From Gnetum montanum (lineage: Eukaryota > Streptophyta > Gnetopsida > Gnetales > Gnetaceae): a stretch of 64,000 bases of DNA. Below the pieces are notes generated by a model, which was not told the DNA's origin, made no database searches, and was given only the letters and a program-made list of their open reading frames with translations. Positions 11,878-23,421 of this stretch are shown here, piece by piece (position 1 is the stretch's first letter; each line of letters starts with the position of its first letter). The DNA lies in the NCBI GenBank assembly GCA_015680685.1, contig MNCI01027230.1:474500-538499 (forward strand), read 5' to 3'. The translations under genes were made by a program, and so were the position numbers.

Positions 11878-13450
11878 AAATCGTTAGTGAGGTTGGAATG
11901 AACAAACATCGAGAGATTTATGGATGAAACAGTAAGACCCTACCTTCGCCCGAGGGCCTGCTGGAAAAACAACGAAGGTAGAGTGCCTTGAATGGTCTGC
12001 ACGCGGATCAAACGAGGACTTTCCCAAATGTACGCAATTGCGATGCGTTGGGTTATACGTAAACAAACGCAAATACTGAACGTAAACAAATGGAAATGAA
12101 TGTAAACTATTTAAACAATGAAAACAGGAAAAATCGTAATAGGAAAAATAATGTAAACTGCCAGAATCTGGGCAATAATGCAAACTATTTGTATTAATAA
12201 ACAATTAAAATGTGCACCAGTCAAAACGAAGTTGCAAAGTGGTTGTAAGATAGACGTTTAGCCCCGATGGATGAGAGCAGATGCTGGGAAGATGTAGGTT
12301 TTTGGGTTGCAGGTGTATGGCATCCAAGTCTGTATGAAGCCCAGCGTATGTGATTGATGCCTAGATTTCCTATGTGTCTAAGATTCGAATTTTTCCCCCT
12401 GCCTTGATCTAGTGGAAAAACAGGAGATTTATAGGATTTTAGACATGAGATTTAGATCTGGGAGAAGATCAGTGGCTACAGGGTGAGAAAACTTCGGATC
12501 GGGTGAAAGGTGTGTGTGTTGACTGGATGCACGAAATATTACAATGTACAGCATGCAGCGTGAGCAAGATCTCTTACGCTGACGTGTGTAATCAATAGCG
12601 TAAGAGCTTGATATGCTAAAAAATGTAAAAATGTACAAAGAATGTTAAAGTACAAAAGTGGATCTGGATATCTGGCCTTCGGATTTGCAGATCTATGCTA
12701 TTTTTGCTTCGCCAAGGCCTCCAACGTGCATGGATCTGGCTTTGATGTGTGCGCAGCCTGTTCTGGCGTCAGCGTCAATGTCAGCGTCAGCGTCACTAAC
12801 AACGTAAGACCTGAAAACAGTGCATTTTGAGCCTGTTTCTAACTTGTGAGACCAGTTTTCAAAGTTGATTTGCATGCTATGGGTCATGAGGGTTCTGTGT
12901 GCCAAATTTGGGCTGATTTGGATGTCGTTTTGGCTCTATTTCGGGGCTCCAAAAATTGGTGACGTTGAGCCTTACGCTGAGTAGCGTAAGAAAAGTAACC
13001 CTAGGGTCACCAAGCCAAAGTGGCACATTTGAGGTCCAAATCTTGATTTTATGGAGGCTGGGACCTGCTAGGGACCTTAGTGAAGGTCATGGGGGATCCC
13101 TGTACTTGATTTCGGCCTGTTTTGGCTCAGTTTCGGGGCTCCAAAAGTTGGTGATGTTGAGCCTTACGCTGAGTAGTGTCTAAAAATGTAGCCAACTTAT
13201 ACTTAGCCAAAACCAAGTATTTTGAGCTCGAAACTTTTGATTCTGGATGCTGAAAGTTGGTGTAGTTGCTTGTGGGCCCCGGGGGAACCTTGCTTGCTCC
13301 ATTTCTCACTCCATTGTATGTCATTTCATGCCATTTTAGAGGCTCTCAAATTTGGTCATGTTGTAATCATGTTGGGCAGCAGCATGACTTAGCTTGATTT
13401 TTGTCTAAAAATGCTAGGCCAAAATTTTGTGGTGTTTCATTGGCCCCTCT
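11878..13450 (-). repeat. LTR-like region with TTACGCTGA/AGCGTAAG dyads
   Basis: Reading the minus strand, CCTATAAATC at about 12,430 gives a TATA-like box. On its U3 side lie several copies of dyads such as CTTACGCTGAGTAGCGTAAG (about 12,970), TTACGCTGA-AGCGTAAG (about 12,573-12,606) and a run of GCGTCA units (about 12,765-12,797). This copies the layout of the certain LTRs further right. No element ends, primer site or coding region could be tied to it, so the LTR call is inference. Confidence 0.35.
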
Positions 13451-14308
13451 TTGTTGACGCCTGGAGGAATCTATCCAAGAGGTGTTGACAAAGAAGTACA
13501 AAACACCACGAGCAATTGGGTATCAAGCATTGTTCTTTGGCATTTGGCCAGATGTCGTCGCACCGTGTTCAGAAGTACATAGGATCAGGAAATGAGGTTT
13601 TGAGGTGTATAGGGAGAAGGTTTGTAACTGTGAGATCGGGGATTGATGAAGGGATGGTTTTATTTAATTGTGGGAAGAGGAATGCTCTTGTGTGAACAGA
13701 TCATGTTGGTCCTTGTCAATAGCTAGTATCTAGCGAACTTGGGACCAAGGCATGGGATGTGCGCCCTTTGGAGGAACGAGACTCTTGTATCCTACTTAAG
13801 AGGACTCATTATCACAACCAAAGCCACGTGATGAGGTGGTGCATTCTTTGGAGAAACAAGACCCTTGTTGAGTGTCAAAGGGAACCCGTTGTCCAACAGC
13901 CAAAGCCACGCAGTGGGATGCAACATGATTGTGTGAGACACGAGTGTTTTCTTCCAAGACAAGTACCTTCCCGCCTGGGGCTTGTATGGGAAGCGCCAAG
14001 AGTCTTGTGATGGATTTTGCTCTTTGATTTTTTTTGTTCTTTTTTTTTTTGTTTTTGAGCAGAGCTCTCTTTCAATGTTATACTCGTGCTCATGTGTTTG
14101 TATCTATTTCATGTGTTGTGCTGTGTGTTGCAACTGCTTTGAGAGTTACAGTGGGCAACCATGTGTTTAGAGTTTTGGGGTGATGGGAAATGTAACTGAA
14201 CAGGGTAGAGAGAACATGCTAGGGAATGAGAGACATTTGGGGAATTGGGAATGTACTTGTAAACGGCTTGATTAACCTGGTTACATGCATCAGGAACAAT
14301 GTGGTACC
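13451..14308. other. Spacer, no gene seen
   Basis: Two short phrases repeat at about 13,760-13,830 and 13,840-13,920 (CTTTGGAGGAACGAGACTCTTG and CTTTGGAGAAACAAGACCCTTG-like, then AACC/CAGCCAAAGCCACG). So there is a roughly 85-bp diverged tandem pair. Otherwise nothing is recognised. Confidence 0.4.
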
Positions 14309-14834
14309 TCGTTGTTGTGATGAAGTGCATCCGTGTACGAACACCTCTGGGTGTCATCCTGCAAACACAACTCCAAGAAGACAAGAAAACCACGATTGAA
14401 TGAGTTAGCTTAACACTTTAAATATGGATGCAACTGATGTGATGGAGACACCACGTGCAACAGCAGGCAAACAAAATTGAGCAGCAGCAATGTTGTCAGA
14501 GTCTATGTGATGAATTCATGCAACGGATTGNCACAGTCCGTCAAAACTATAAACTGGCAACCTCTTCACTGGCCTACGAATCCGTTGCTGTAATCAAACG
14601 ACATGTCTTCATCAATCCGTTGCATGAATTCATCACATAGACTCTGACAACATTGCTGCTGCTCAATTTTGTTTGCCTGCTGTTGCACGTGGTGTCTCCA
14701 TCACATCAGTTGCATCCATATTTAAAGTGTTAAGCTAACTCATTCAATCGTGGTTTTCTTGTCTTCTTGGAGTTGTGTTTGCAGGATGACACCCAGAGGT
14801 GTTCGTACACGGATGCACTTCATCACAACAACGA
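14309..14834. repeat. Perfect 222-bp inverted repeat with an 82-bp spacer
   Basis: The left arm 14,309-14,530 and the right arm 14,613-14,834 are exact reverse complements by eye. A single N lies directly after the left arm (14,531) and another directly after the right arm (14,835). Perfect identity with Ns exactly at the arm ends is what a wrongly joined or mirrored contig end would give. A real hairpin element is possible but less likely. Confidence 0.85.
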
Positions 14835-14835
14835 N

Positions 14836-15066
14836 GGTGGTATCAATTTACCGTCATGATGCCAGGATGAATCGGTGGTATCAGTTTACCGTCATGATGC
14901 CAAGACGAGTCTGTGGTATTAATTTATCGTCGTGATGCCAGGACGAATCTGTGGTATCAGTTTATCGTCATGATGCCAGGATGAATTGGTGGTATTAGTT
15001 TACCGTCATGATGCCAGGACGAATTGGTGGTATCAGTTTACCGTCATGATGCCAGGACGAATCTGT
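14836..15066. repeat. 38-bp tandem repeat, about six units
   Basis: The unit GGTGGTATCAGTTTACCG, TCATGATGCCAGGACGAATC repeats about six times with scattered differences (T/C, A/G). It starts right after the N at 14,835 and ends before GGATGCATGCACGC. No coding sense. Confidence 0.85.
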
Positions 15067-15459
15067 GGATGCATGCACGCATGTCTAGGTGATCCTGCAA
15101 AAGAAGAAACTAGAGAACACAATGTCAAGTAGTAACTGCTGAAAAAAGAACCTAAATGCACAGTAAAAATAGAAAACAATGCGAAAAGCGGTAGTTTAGG
15201 GCTTTTTTGGGCTATGTGTGGCAGTTTAAGGCCATACCGGGCCATGCGTGTGTACAAGAATTTGAAATTTTTTTATTTTATTTTATATTTTATTTTTATA
15301 TTTTTTTTTTATTTTTAAAGTTTAAGGTTGAGGCATTGATAAGAGAAAAGGAGGTTAAAGTAACCAAAGAATAACATTATGTATTTTATTTTAGTTTGGT
15401 GTTGCCCAAAGGGGTCAGCGTAATCAAAATAAATATTTTATTTTATTTTATTTTAGGTG

Positions 15460-16560
15460 AGTAATTTACAGCGTCAGTAACCCTATCGTAGCGTGAGTAA
15501 TCTGGTAGGGTGTTATTCAGCGTGAGTAATGCTTTTTTGCCTGGCGTGAGTTATTTGTCTCTTGGCAGCGTGAGTTATCTTGTCTCTTGGCAGCGTAAGT
15601 TATCTTGCCTTTGCCTGGCAGCGTGAGTTACTCTCCTTTGGCTTGGCAGCGTGAGTTAGCTGCCATTGTAGCATGAGTGGCCCTAGAATTGCAGCGTGAG
15701 TGGCCTTAAAATCATCATGCTTTAGTGGAGTTTTGTGTCAGTTTTGATACGGTTTCGGTTATACTGTGATGCGTTCTGGTTTCGTTTCCGTTTTGAATTT
15801 GGGGCTAGTGTCTTGGTTCCTGTTGCTGATTCTGGCTAGCGTGAGTTGTGCCCTCTCTTGGGTATCTTTGGTCATGCTTTGGTTGGGAGAAACAAGATTT
15901 CGCATTGCTACCCATCGTTATGTACATCGCAGGGCCGCCTCTCCAGCTTTAGGGCTGTTTATTTTATTTTTCGTGTGGATTGAAGGGTTATTATTATTAT
16001 TATTATTTTTTGTAAATTGCTGGCCTCTAAGGTAAGATATGAGCGTGTGCATTGTTAATTTGCAGCGTTATTACTCGGGGTTTTTTTTCTTTTTATTGTG
16101 GGTTATTGTATCCGATCTCCGGCGTAAATGAATTGATTGTGAACAAGGGCAGGGGCAACATAAAGGTTTGTTTGGGTGCAACATAAAGGTTTGTTTGGGT
16201 GCAGTGAATTGCTATGAGAAGCGTGAGTATTTCTCTGCATCGTGAGTAAGTTGGACAAGGGTAACATGAGCAACTGTCCTTGTTACAATGTGGGTAGCGT
16301 AAACAGGCACTAGCCAAAATCGCCTTGTTGATCCACTACCAACGCTTACGTTGAAATAATAATAAGAAGTAATTTTTTTTTTGTTCGGTGTTTATGGGTT
16401 ACCTGTAAACTGATGCCGAAAGGCTAAAATACAAAGTCTGCGGCGTGAGTCTGCCGCCATTTGAGTGTGAGCTAGCCGCCTTCTGAGCGTGAGTTTTGGA
16501 AGGCCAAAATCCGCGTAAGTGAATATAAAATCATAGGCAGCGTGAATCATTTTTGTTTAC
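15460..16560. repeat. Field of irregularly spaced AGCGTGAGTTA motifs
   Basis: About 18 matches or near matches to AGCGTGAGT(T/A)A occur, for instance near 15,491, 15,520, 15,544, 15,568, 15,592, 15,620, 15,648, 15,694, 15,838, 16,220, 16,443, 16,487 and 16,540, all on the same strand. Spacing is often 20-30 bp but not fixed, so it is not a clean tandem repeat. The core overlaps the AGCGTAAG dyads at 12,540-13,170. Between matches the sequence is unique and non-coding. Confidence 0.7.
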
Positions 16561-17222
16561 TGGGTGAGTGTACTTTAACACTGTATTTTAACGCGATATT
16601 TGGCAGTGATTTTAGCGCGATGCCCCTAATTTGTTTCTTCTTCCACCTTGGGGTGCCCAAGATATTCTGTTATGGGAGAAGCACAGGAAACGTGCATAGT
16701 CGTGTTTTAAAATTCGGCCACGAATATTGGCCTTATTACTTGGGTGCCCAATAATAATTATCATGCAACATTATGGTTCCGATTCAAAGCCGATATGAAA
16801 AATCGGTAAATTGGCCATCTTTATGGCCATGGATATCTTGCCTTGTCTCGTATTTTTTCCTTGCCGTTTTAGTGATTCCGCATTTTGCATTAAAATCATA
16901 CCAAAAATTTCATTTTCATGGTTAAGTGGCAAGCAAGCAATCAGGATTCGTGGCATCGGCACGAGGCGGATCACAGAAAACCAGGAAGTACAAATAGCTA
17001 AACAAACACGATGGCAACCGAAGGCCGAAGGGGCAAGCATGGGTCATACAGAAATTAGGTTTTGGACGGGGCGTGTGAGGAAAACGTTGCATTTGTATGG
17101 ATTCGCCTGTCTTTGGGAGCACTAAAGGTTCCGCGATGACTCGCATATTCACGCGTGTTTATTTTCATTGCTGGTTTTTTGCTCTTTTTCTCATATTTCT
17201 GCTGGAAAAAAGAATAAACAAA
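16561..17222. other. Spacer, no gene supported
   Basis: Overlapping short ORFs on both strands (for example 16,811-17,125 +) have no recognisable domain and no homopolymer or splice context that favours one of them. I treat them as chance. Confidence 0.4.
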
Positions 17223-17412
17223 ACAGGGTAATCGTCATGGGTCATGAGCCATGAACATGATGACGGATGGATGTTTGTCCAACTATATTAAAAATCTGTT
17301 TGCTGATAAAGCAATAATACAGGGTAATCGTCATGGGTCATGAGCCATGAACATGATGACGGATGGATGTTCGTCCAACTATATTAAAAATCTGTTTGCT
17401 GATAAAGCAATG
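17223..17412. repeat. 96-bp tandem duplication
   Basis: Copies at 17,223-17,318 and 17,319-17,412 begin ACAGGGTAATCGTCATGGG and end GATAAAGCAAT. They differ at about one base (GTTTGTCC against GTTCGTCC) plus the end. Each contains a GTCATG...CATGATGAC dyad. Confidence 0.9.
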
Positions 17413-18525
17413 ATCTCCACCAGCACATGGCCAATGGCCTTATGAAAATTCATGGTGCTCTGTTTCTACTTTCCCCTTTATCATGATTAGTGCACCCTTT
17501 TTTTTGTTAGCATTTGAAAAGTTTTCAATCATTGTAGGTGAGGTGAGTTTGGTGAATATTGGAACTTTTGATTTAAAATAATTTCAGTTTATTAAAATAA
17601 TTTAACACAGCCTTTTATATCATGCTATATTATCGAGATAAATCACCTTATATGGCTAATATATTAATTTTATATAAAAGGAAATTGACACCATGCTTTA
17701 TTAAATTGGTGATTTATTACGCTGATTCATCTATGTGTAATATATATTTTATCTATTGCTAGTTCTCTCTTGCATATTTATGCTTTGTTGATGGTTACTT
17801 TTATTTTGTGTTTGTTTATAGCATCGTGGAGATGATAGAGTGGCCCCAGTGGAGCAGGAGCAGATGATGTAGAGAGATTTGAAGATCAAGCATCTCTTGA
17901 TGCTGATGTTTAATTTAACTTGTTATTGTTGTTAGCTTAGTTATTATTATTATTATTTTTTTGAAATTTTGTGGATTATATGAAAGAAAATGTATGATAC
18001 AATGTTATGTATTTTTTTTGCTGTTTTTTGATGTTATACAAGTTTTTTTTTTGTCCAAACTTTGGATAGACACAAGTGTAAATGCAAAAGATTTTCTTTT
18101 GAATTGATTTGATTTTGTAATTTGTTTTTGTTGTTTTGGCTATTTATAAATATAAGTGTGAATGTAACTGAAATGGTAACAATGTGGAAGAAATGTAAGG
18201 GGAATAATGATTTGTAGAGCAAGGATGCAACTATGCATGCAAACAAGAATGTAATTTTAAGGAAACAGAAACGTAACTTGTTCTAGTTTAAGGCCATTTC
18301 AGGCCACAGTTTAGTTTAAGGCCTTTTTCGGGCCATATGTAAACGTGTAAGCTAGTACAATGCAAACGAAGGTGATGTATGCACAACGAATAAAGGTGAA
18401 GAGTGGGTGGGAATTAGATATGGTTTTGGCCACAGGGGAGCCTTGATTATGTGGTTGTTTCCTAACCGGATGTGGTTTTAGAAGCGTTTTAGGCTTAGGC
18501 TCTATTGGGAGGCTTATGGTTTTCA
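17413..18525. other. AT-rich spacer, no gene supported
   Basis: Contains a TTA microsatellite near 17,945 and T-tracts. A possible last exon after TTTGTTTATAG at 17,820 could encode a short tail, but no upstream exons were found. Confidence 0.4.
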
Positions 18526-18529
18526 CCAC

Positions 18530-21200
18530 TCATTCGGGCGTTTTAGCTTTAGAGAGTGGTCTTCCTAAGAGTGCCCTTCTTGAGAATGCCATCCTTGAGA
18601 GCGGTCTCCCCAAGAATGCGCTCATCGGGAGCGTTCTCCCTAGAGCGCCATCGTTGAGATCACTGTCATTGGGATCGGTCTCTTTGAGAGCGGTCTTTCT
18701 AAGAGTGCCCTCTCTGAGAATGGCCTCCTTGAGAGCGATCTCCCTAAGGACGCTCTCATCGGGAGCATTTTCCCTAGAGCGCCCTCATCGAGAACGGTCT
18801 CTTTGAGAGAGATCTTTCTAAGAGTGCCCTCCTTGAGAATGCCCTTCTTGAGAGTGGTCTCTTTGAGGATGCCCTCGTTGGGAGCGTTCTCCCTTGAGTG
18901 CCCTCATCGGGATTGGTCTCCTTTAGAGTGGTCTTTCTAAGAGTGCCCTCCCTGAGATTGGCCTCCTTGAGAGTGTCCTCATTGGGAGCGGTCTTCGTTT
19001 GAGCGGCCATCTGAAGAGCGCTCTCATCATGAGCGTTCTTCCTGGAGTGCCCTTGTTGAGAGCGTTCTGTCGAAGAGTGCCGTCCTTGAGAGCGTTCTCC
19101 CTGAGGGCATCCTCCGTTAGAGCAGTCTCCGTGAGAGCGTTCTCATTGAGAGCATTCTCCATGTGAGCACCTTCCATTACGCACGTGAGAGTTTTCACCT
19201 TGGGAGCATTGTTTCAGAGAGAACCTTTCCTCGTGTTGGCCAAACCTTTCCTCGTTGAGAGCGGTCTCCTTGGAGAACGCCCTCCTTAATAGCAGTCTCC
19301 TTGAGAGCGGTCTTCCTAAGAGTGCCCTCCTTGGGAGCAGTCTCCTTGAGGATGGCCTCCTTGACAGGGTCCTCCTTAAGAATGTTCTCCGTAAGAGCGC
19401 CCTCCCTGAGAGCACCCTTGGTTAGAGCTGGCCTTCGGAGAGCATTCTCCTTGGGAACGCCCTCCCTGAGAGCACCTTGCGCTATGCACGTGAGAGTGCT
19501 CTCCTTGAGCTCGTCCTTCATGATTGAATTTATAAGGGTGCAAGATGGTATGGCTGAAACTGGGCCAATCAACATATATAGGGGGAGGTAGAGTTGACGA
19601 TCGGTGGTAGTGATAGAGCGATATGTGGGTTTCTCCCCGAGGGATGCCTTGCCCTGCCCATGATATCGCGCCCTCGTTGTTCATGCCTGTGACTCACGAA
19701 CTTTGTTGTGAAGAAGGATAACCTTGGAGAAGGTGGTGTCCACGTTTACGATTTGAGATAGAAGGCTTGTAGCGTTGCGAGCATGTTCTCTGTGAGAGTG
19801 TCCTTCGTTAGAGCGACCATCCTAAGAGAGTTCTCCTTGAGAACACCTTCCTTGAGAGTGCCTTGCTCTACGCACGTGACAGTGTTCTCCTTGAGAGCAT
19901 CCTCTTTGAGAGCTCCCTCTGGGAAGGCACACTGCTAGAGAGCGTTATGTCAAAGAGTGCCCTCCTTGAGAGCATTCTCCCTGAGAGCATCCTTCGTTAG
20001 AGTGGCCTCCATGATAGCATTCTCCATGAGAGCGTTATCCATGTGAGCACCTTGCATTATGCATGTGAGAGTTTTCACCTTGAGAGCGTTCTTTCGGAGA
20101 GCGCCCTCCTTGAGAACACCTTCCTTGAGAGCGGTCTCCCTGGAGCACCCTTGTTGAGAGCGGTCTCCTTGAGAGTGCCCTCATTAGGAGCGGTCTTCCT
20201 AAGAGTGCCCTCCCTAAGAATGCCCTCATTGAGAGCGGTCTCCCTGAGGACGCTCTCATCAGGAGCGTTCTCTCTGGAGCACCCTTGTTGAGAGTGCCCT
20301 CATGGGGAGCGGTCTCCTTGAGAGCAGGCTTTCTAAGAGTGCCCTTCCTAAGAACGCCCTCATCGAGAGCATTCTCCCTGGAGTGCCCTCGTTGAGAGCG
20401 GTCTCCTTGGAGAATGTCGTCCTTGAGAGCGGTCTCCCTAGAGAACGCCCTCAATGAGAGCTATCTCCCTAAGAACGCCCTCATCCAGAGCGGTCTCCTT
20501 GAGAGTGGTCTTCTTAAGAGTGCCCTCCTTGAGAACGCCATCCTTGAGAGCGGTCTCCTCGAGGATGTGCTCATCAGGAGTGTTCTCCCTGGAGCGCCAT
20601 CGTTGAGAGCACCATCATTGGGAGTGGTCTCTTTGAGAGCGGTCTTTCTAAGAGAGCCCTCTTTGAGAATGGCCTCCTTGAGAGCAATCTCCTTGAGGAC
20701 ACTCTCATCAGGAGCATTTTCCCTAGAGCACCCTCATCGAGAGTAGTCTCTTTGAGAGCGATCTTCCTAAGAGTGCCCTCCCTAAGAACGCCCTTCTTGA
20801 GAGTGGTCTCCCTGAGGATGCCCTCGTCGGGAGCGTTCTCCCTTGAGCACCCTCATCGGGATTGGTCTTCTTCAGAGTGGTCTTCCTAAGAGTGCCCTCC
20901 CTGAGATCGGCCTCCTTGAGAGCGTCCTCATTGGGAGCGCCCTCATTGGGAGCGGTCTTCGTTTGAGCGGCCATCTGAAGAGTGTTCTTCTTGAGAGCAC
21001 TCTCATCGCGAGCGTTCTCCCTGGAGTGCCCTCGTTGAGAGCGTTTTGTTGAAGAGTGCCGTCCTTGAGAGCGTTCTCCCTAAGGGCATCCTCCGTTAGA
21101 GTAGTCTCCGTGAGAGCGTTCTCATTGAGAGCATTCTCCATGTGAGCACCTTGCGTTATGCACGTGAGAGTTTTCACCTTGGGAGCGTTGTTTCAAAGAG
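18530..21200. repeat. 15-bp minisatellite array
   Basis: Units such as GAGAGCGGTCTCCTT, GAGAGTGCCCTCATT, AAGAGTGCCCTCCCT and GGAGCGTTCTCCCT are strung together for about 2.7 kb. Most carry a GGAG-N4-CTCC or GAGA-N4-TCTC dyad. Because the unit is a multiple of 3, several frames stay open on both strands and translate into 5-residue repeats (SLRAV, RVPSL-like). These are not genes. Higher-order repetition is visible: blocks near 18,540-19,000 recur at 20,480-20,950. Confidence 0.95.
19515..19595. repeat. Eighth copy of the TATA-bearing module
   Basis: AATTTATAAGGGTGCAAGAT then GGTATGGCTGAAACTGGG, CCAATCAACATATATAGGG. It is nearly the same module that interrupts the 29-bp array at 8,608-11,570, here inside the 15-bp array. 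Confidence 0.85.
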
Positions 21201-21344
21201 AACCTTTCCTAAGAGAAGTGTATGCTTAGTGGTAATAGTGTTGGCATGCAAACTTGTGGTGCTTTTAATTTTTGAGAGATAAGCAAGCAAAAATATATGT
21301 ATGGTAATAGAAACACCTAATTGTTAGTATAGATAGGTAGTACT

Positions 21345-21440
21345 TGATGGAACCCTGAAATCATTGTAATGTAAGGACATCCTAATATATATAGTTTGAT
21401 TATAACTTTATAACTTAGCATTGTCCACAAGAATGGAACC
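21345..21440 (+). repeat. Dispersed repeat, copy 2 (partner at 1,060)
   Basis: See the copy at 1,060-1,150. Matching words are CATCCTAATATATATAGT and ACTTTATAACTTAGCATTG. Confidence 0.55.
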
Positions 21441-22725
21441 CATGAATTGGAGCTTTCAAATATTACGAATATGGGATTTTAGCACTTCTTACCATGGTGA
21501 AAGATTATAATTAATTGTTGTCTTCGATCTTTACCATGTAGTAAAGAGAGTAGCAAAATTAGAATTAATTGTTATCTTTGATCTTTAGCATGTAGTCAAG
21601 AGAGTAGAAAAATTAGAAAAATGAGAAAATGATTTTTTTTAGTAGAATTCAAAAACTTTAATTTAGTAGGAGTAAAGAAAAAGTAAAAAGATTTATATAT
21701 TTCAATTGGGATATTTTTTTTATTTGAATATGCTTATTTTGGGAAAGTTAGCTAGGAGAATTATGAATGAAGATGTCATATTCGATGGCTAAATATTAAG
21801 ATCACATTGAAAATTGCAAAGTATGTGGATGCATTTTAAATTATTATATGAAACTTGAAGATGGTAAAGTGGTTAAATTATTGCAAAGTGCTTATTTTAA
21901 CAAAAGTTAAGTAATTTAGGAAATTTATTTTCTTAATTTTACCTATATATATTTTACATATTTTTCATCTATCTTGTTTTATAACGTTTTTTAAATGTTA
22001 CTTAGTCATCCCCATTTTGTTGAGACAAGGATAGGATGACGATGACGATGATTTTTAAATGTTTGTTAGTATGTTTTATGTGCAAGTTTGAGTTCAATTT
22101 GGATGGGGGTGTAGACCCAAAAAATAAATGTATTACAAAAAAAATTCAAAGTACACTTGGAAAGTAAAGAAGATAAGTGAAACTGAACACAACATGAAAG
22201 GAAAGACTAAAAGTTTTTAGGATGTCTTTATTCTCTTGAGTTTTCACTTCCTACTAAAGGCTTTTTACCAAAAGGACAGAGAGTGAGAGAAGGAAAAAAG
22301 AGAGATATACATTTAGGGTTGTAGCTAAGGCATTAGTTACGTAAATTAGTCCATGGGGGCTTCCTTTTAATGAACGAGGTTGGGTTACTAATTCATCTAA
22401 ATTGTGTTTCATTTGAGAAAATTTGGTATTATTGTGGTTTCCTATCTATGTACGCATGATAGATAGATTACATGAAAGGAAGCTTCTAGTCTCTATGGTT
22501 TGAATTGAATAGAAAGAGAAAAAAAAAGATTTTGAAAAATTAAATTTTGATCTTGAGAATTTGTTTAAAATTGACAATAATTTGCATTTGTCTTTTTTAG
22601 ATATTTTAGGAAGGATTAGAGATTTGTTTTTTCTTTTAGCTCCAAAGTTACATTTGATATTATTACAAAGAATGATTTTATTCATAAAAAAATTCAATAA
22701 AACTTAGAAAATGCAATTATCATCA
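21441..22725. other. AT-rich spacer, possibly the 5' part of a LINE remnant
   Basis: No domain can be read with confidence. A short duplication (TTAATTGTT(G/A)TCTT(C/T)GATCTTTA) lies at about 21,510 and 21,563. Part of this may belong to the LINE whose zinc-binding region follows. Confidence 0.35.
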
Positions 22726-22729
22726 CACT

Positions 22730-22990
22730 TTTGGACGAGGAAAATGAAAGATATTTGAAGAGCTCCTACCTTTCCAAAAATTTATATTTTTTGTGATATA
22801 TTATTCATTAAGGTCCTATCTTTATTGGTTTTAAACATATAAGAATTGTTTCTCCTTAATGTCCTCTTTGTGGAAGTGAAGACTCATTTTCTCATGTTTA
22901 TTTTGAGTGTCCAATTACATAGCATGCTTGGAAATGGATATCTAGAAATTGAAAAAATTGTCAATTCATGCCACTTGGGTAAAACACCTT
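22730..22990 (+). pseudogene. LINE remnant: reverse-transcriptase zinc-binding (zf-RVT) region
   Basis: In the frame of 22,860 the bases read CPLCGSEDSFSHVYFECPI, a stop, then HAWKWI. This is the C-x2-C...H...C...W pattern of the zf-RVT domain that ends plant L1-type ORF2 proteins. Upstream in the same frame GPIFIGFKHIRIVSP precedes it, with stops. The usual domain is about 85 residues and follows the reverse transcriptase. No reverse transcriptase motif could be read upstream, so only a fragment survives. Confidence 0.65.
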
Positions 22991-23158
22991 GTTTTGAGCT
23001 CTAAAAGCTACAAAAATGCTAAAATTAACACTTGTCCTATAGGGCATGGTTAGGATTAATTGCTAGAAGTTAAAGCATAAGATGTTGCTAAAGATGGTGT
23101 TTGTAAGGGTCTTTATGTTAGTAATGTTGATGCTAATGTCGGTGGCATTGGAGCATCG

Positions 23159-23421
23159 GTGGGACTTTTAAGCCTTGTTTCGACCTTCTAGAGTTGTCAT
23201 TGGTGTTGAAATTGATGCCTACTATCATGGGAATGCTCAAGGCTAAGCATTAGAAGGTTTTTCGAATCCAAGATGCAGTCGATAAATGAAATATTAAAGG
23301 TCATTGGAGAATTAGTGGGATTTTTAACTCTTATTTCAACCTTCTAGGGTTGTTGCTTATGTTGGAATTGATGCCTACCATCAACATGATGGTTAGGGCT
23401 AAACATTGGAAGCTTTTTGGG
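23159..23421. repeat. Diverged direct duplication, period about 156 bp
   Basis: Segments at 23,159-23,263 and 23,315-23,421 share GTGGGA(C/T)TTTTAA, TTTCGACCTTCTAG(A/G)GTTG, GAATTGATGCCTAC and GCTAA(G/A)CATT. Similar GTTGATGCTAATGTC words flank both. Non-coding. Confidence 0.65.

Noticed and set aside
8490-11905. Many overlapping ORFs (70-172 codons, both strands) with repeated GPTLGH/LVTRDRWANTWS peptides
   Set aside because: They are translations of the 29-bp tandem unit in all frames. The peptide period (29) equals the unit length, and frames shift with no start context or splice sites.
15766-16035. 89-codon plus-strand ORF with hydrophobic stretches, possible membrane protein
   Set aside because: It lies in the AGCGTGAGT motif field, has T-rich codons that give hydrophobic residues by composition, and has no family match.
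17821-17911. Possible terminal exon after TTTGTTTATAG
   Set aside because: No upstream exon with a matching phase was found. A single acceptor-like site is not enough.
18516-21177. ORFs with 5-residue repeats (SLRAV, RVPSL, ENAL) that look like a leucine-rich or structural protein
   Set aside because: The unit is 15 bp, so open frames are forced on several frames and both strands. There is no unique N- or C-terminal domain.
22446-22697. 84-codon minus ORF rich in K, F and S
   Set aside because: AT-rich composition effect beside the LINE remnant, no recognisable motif.
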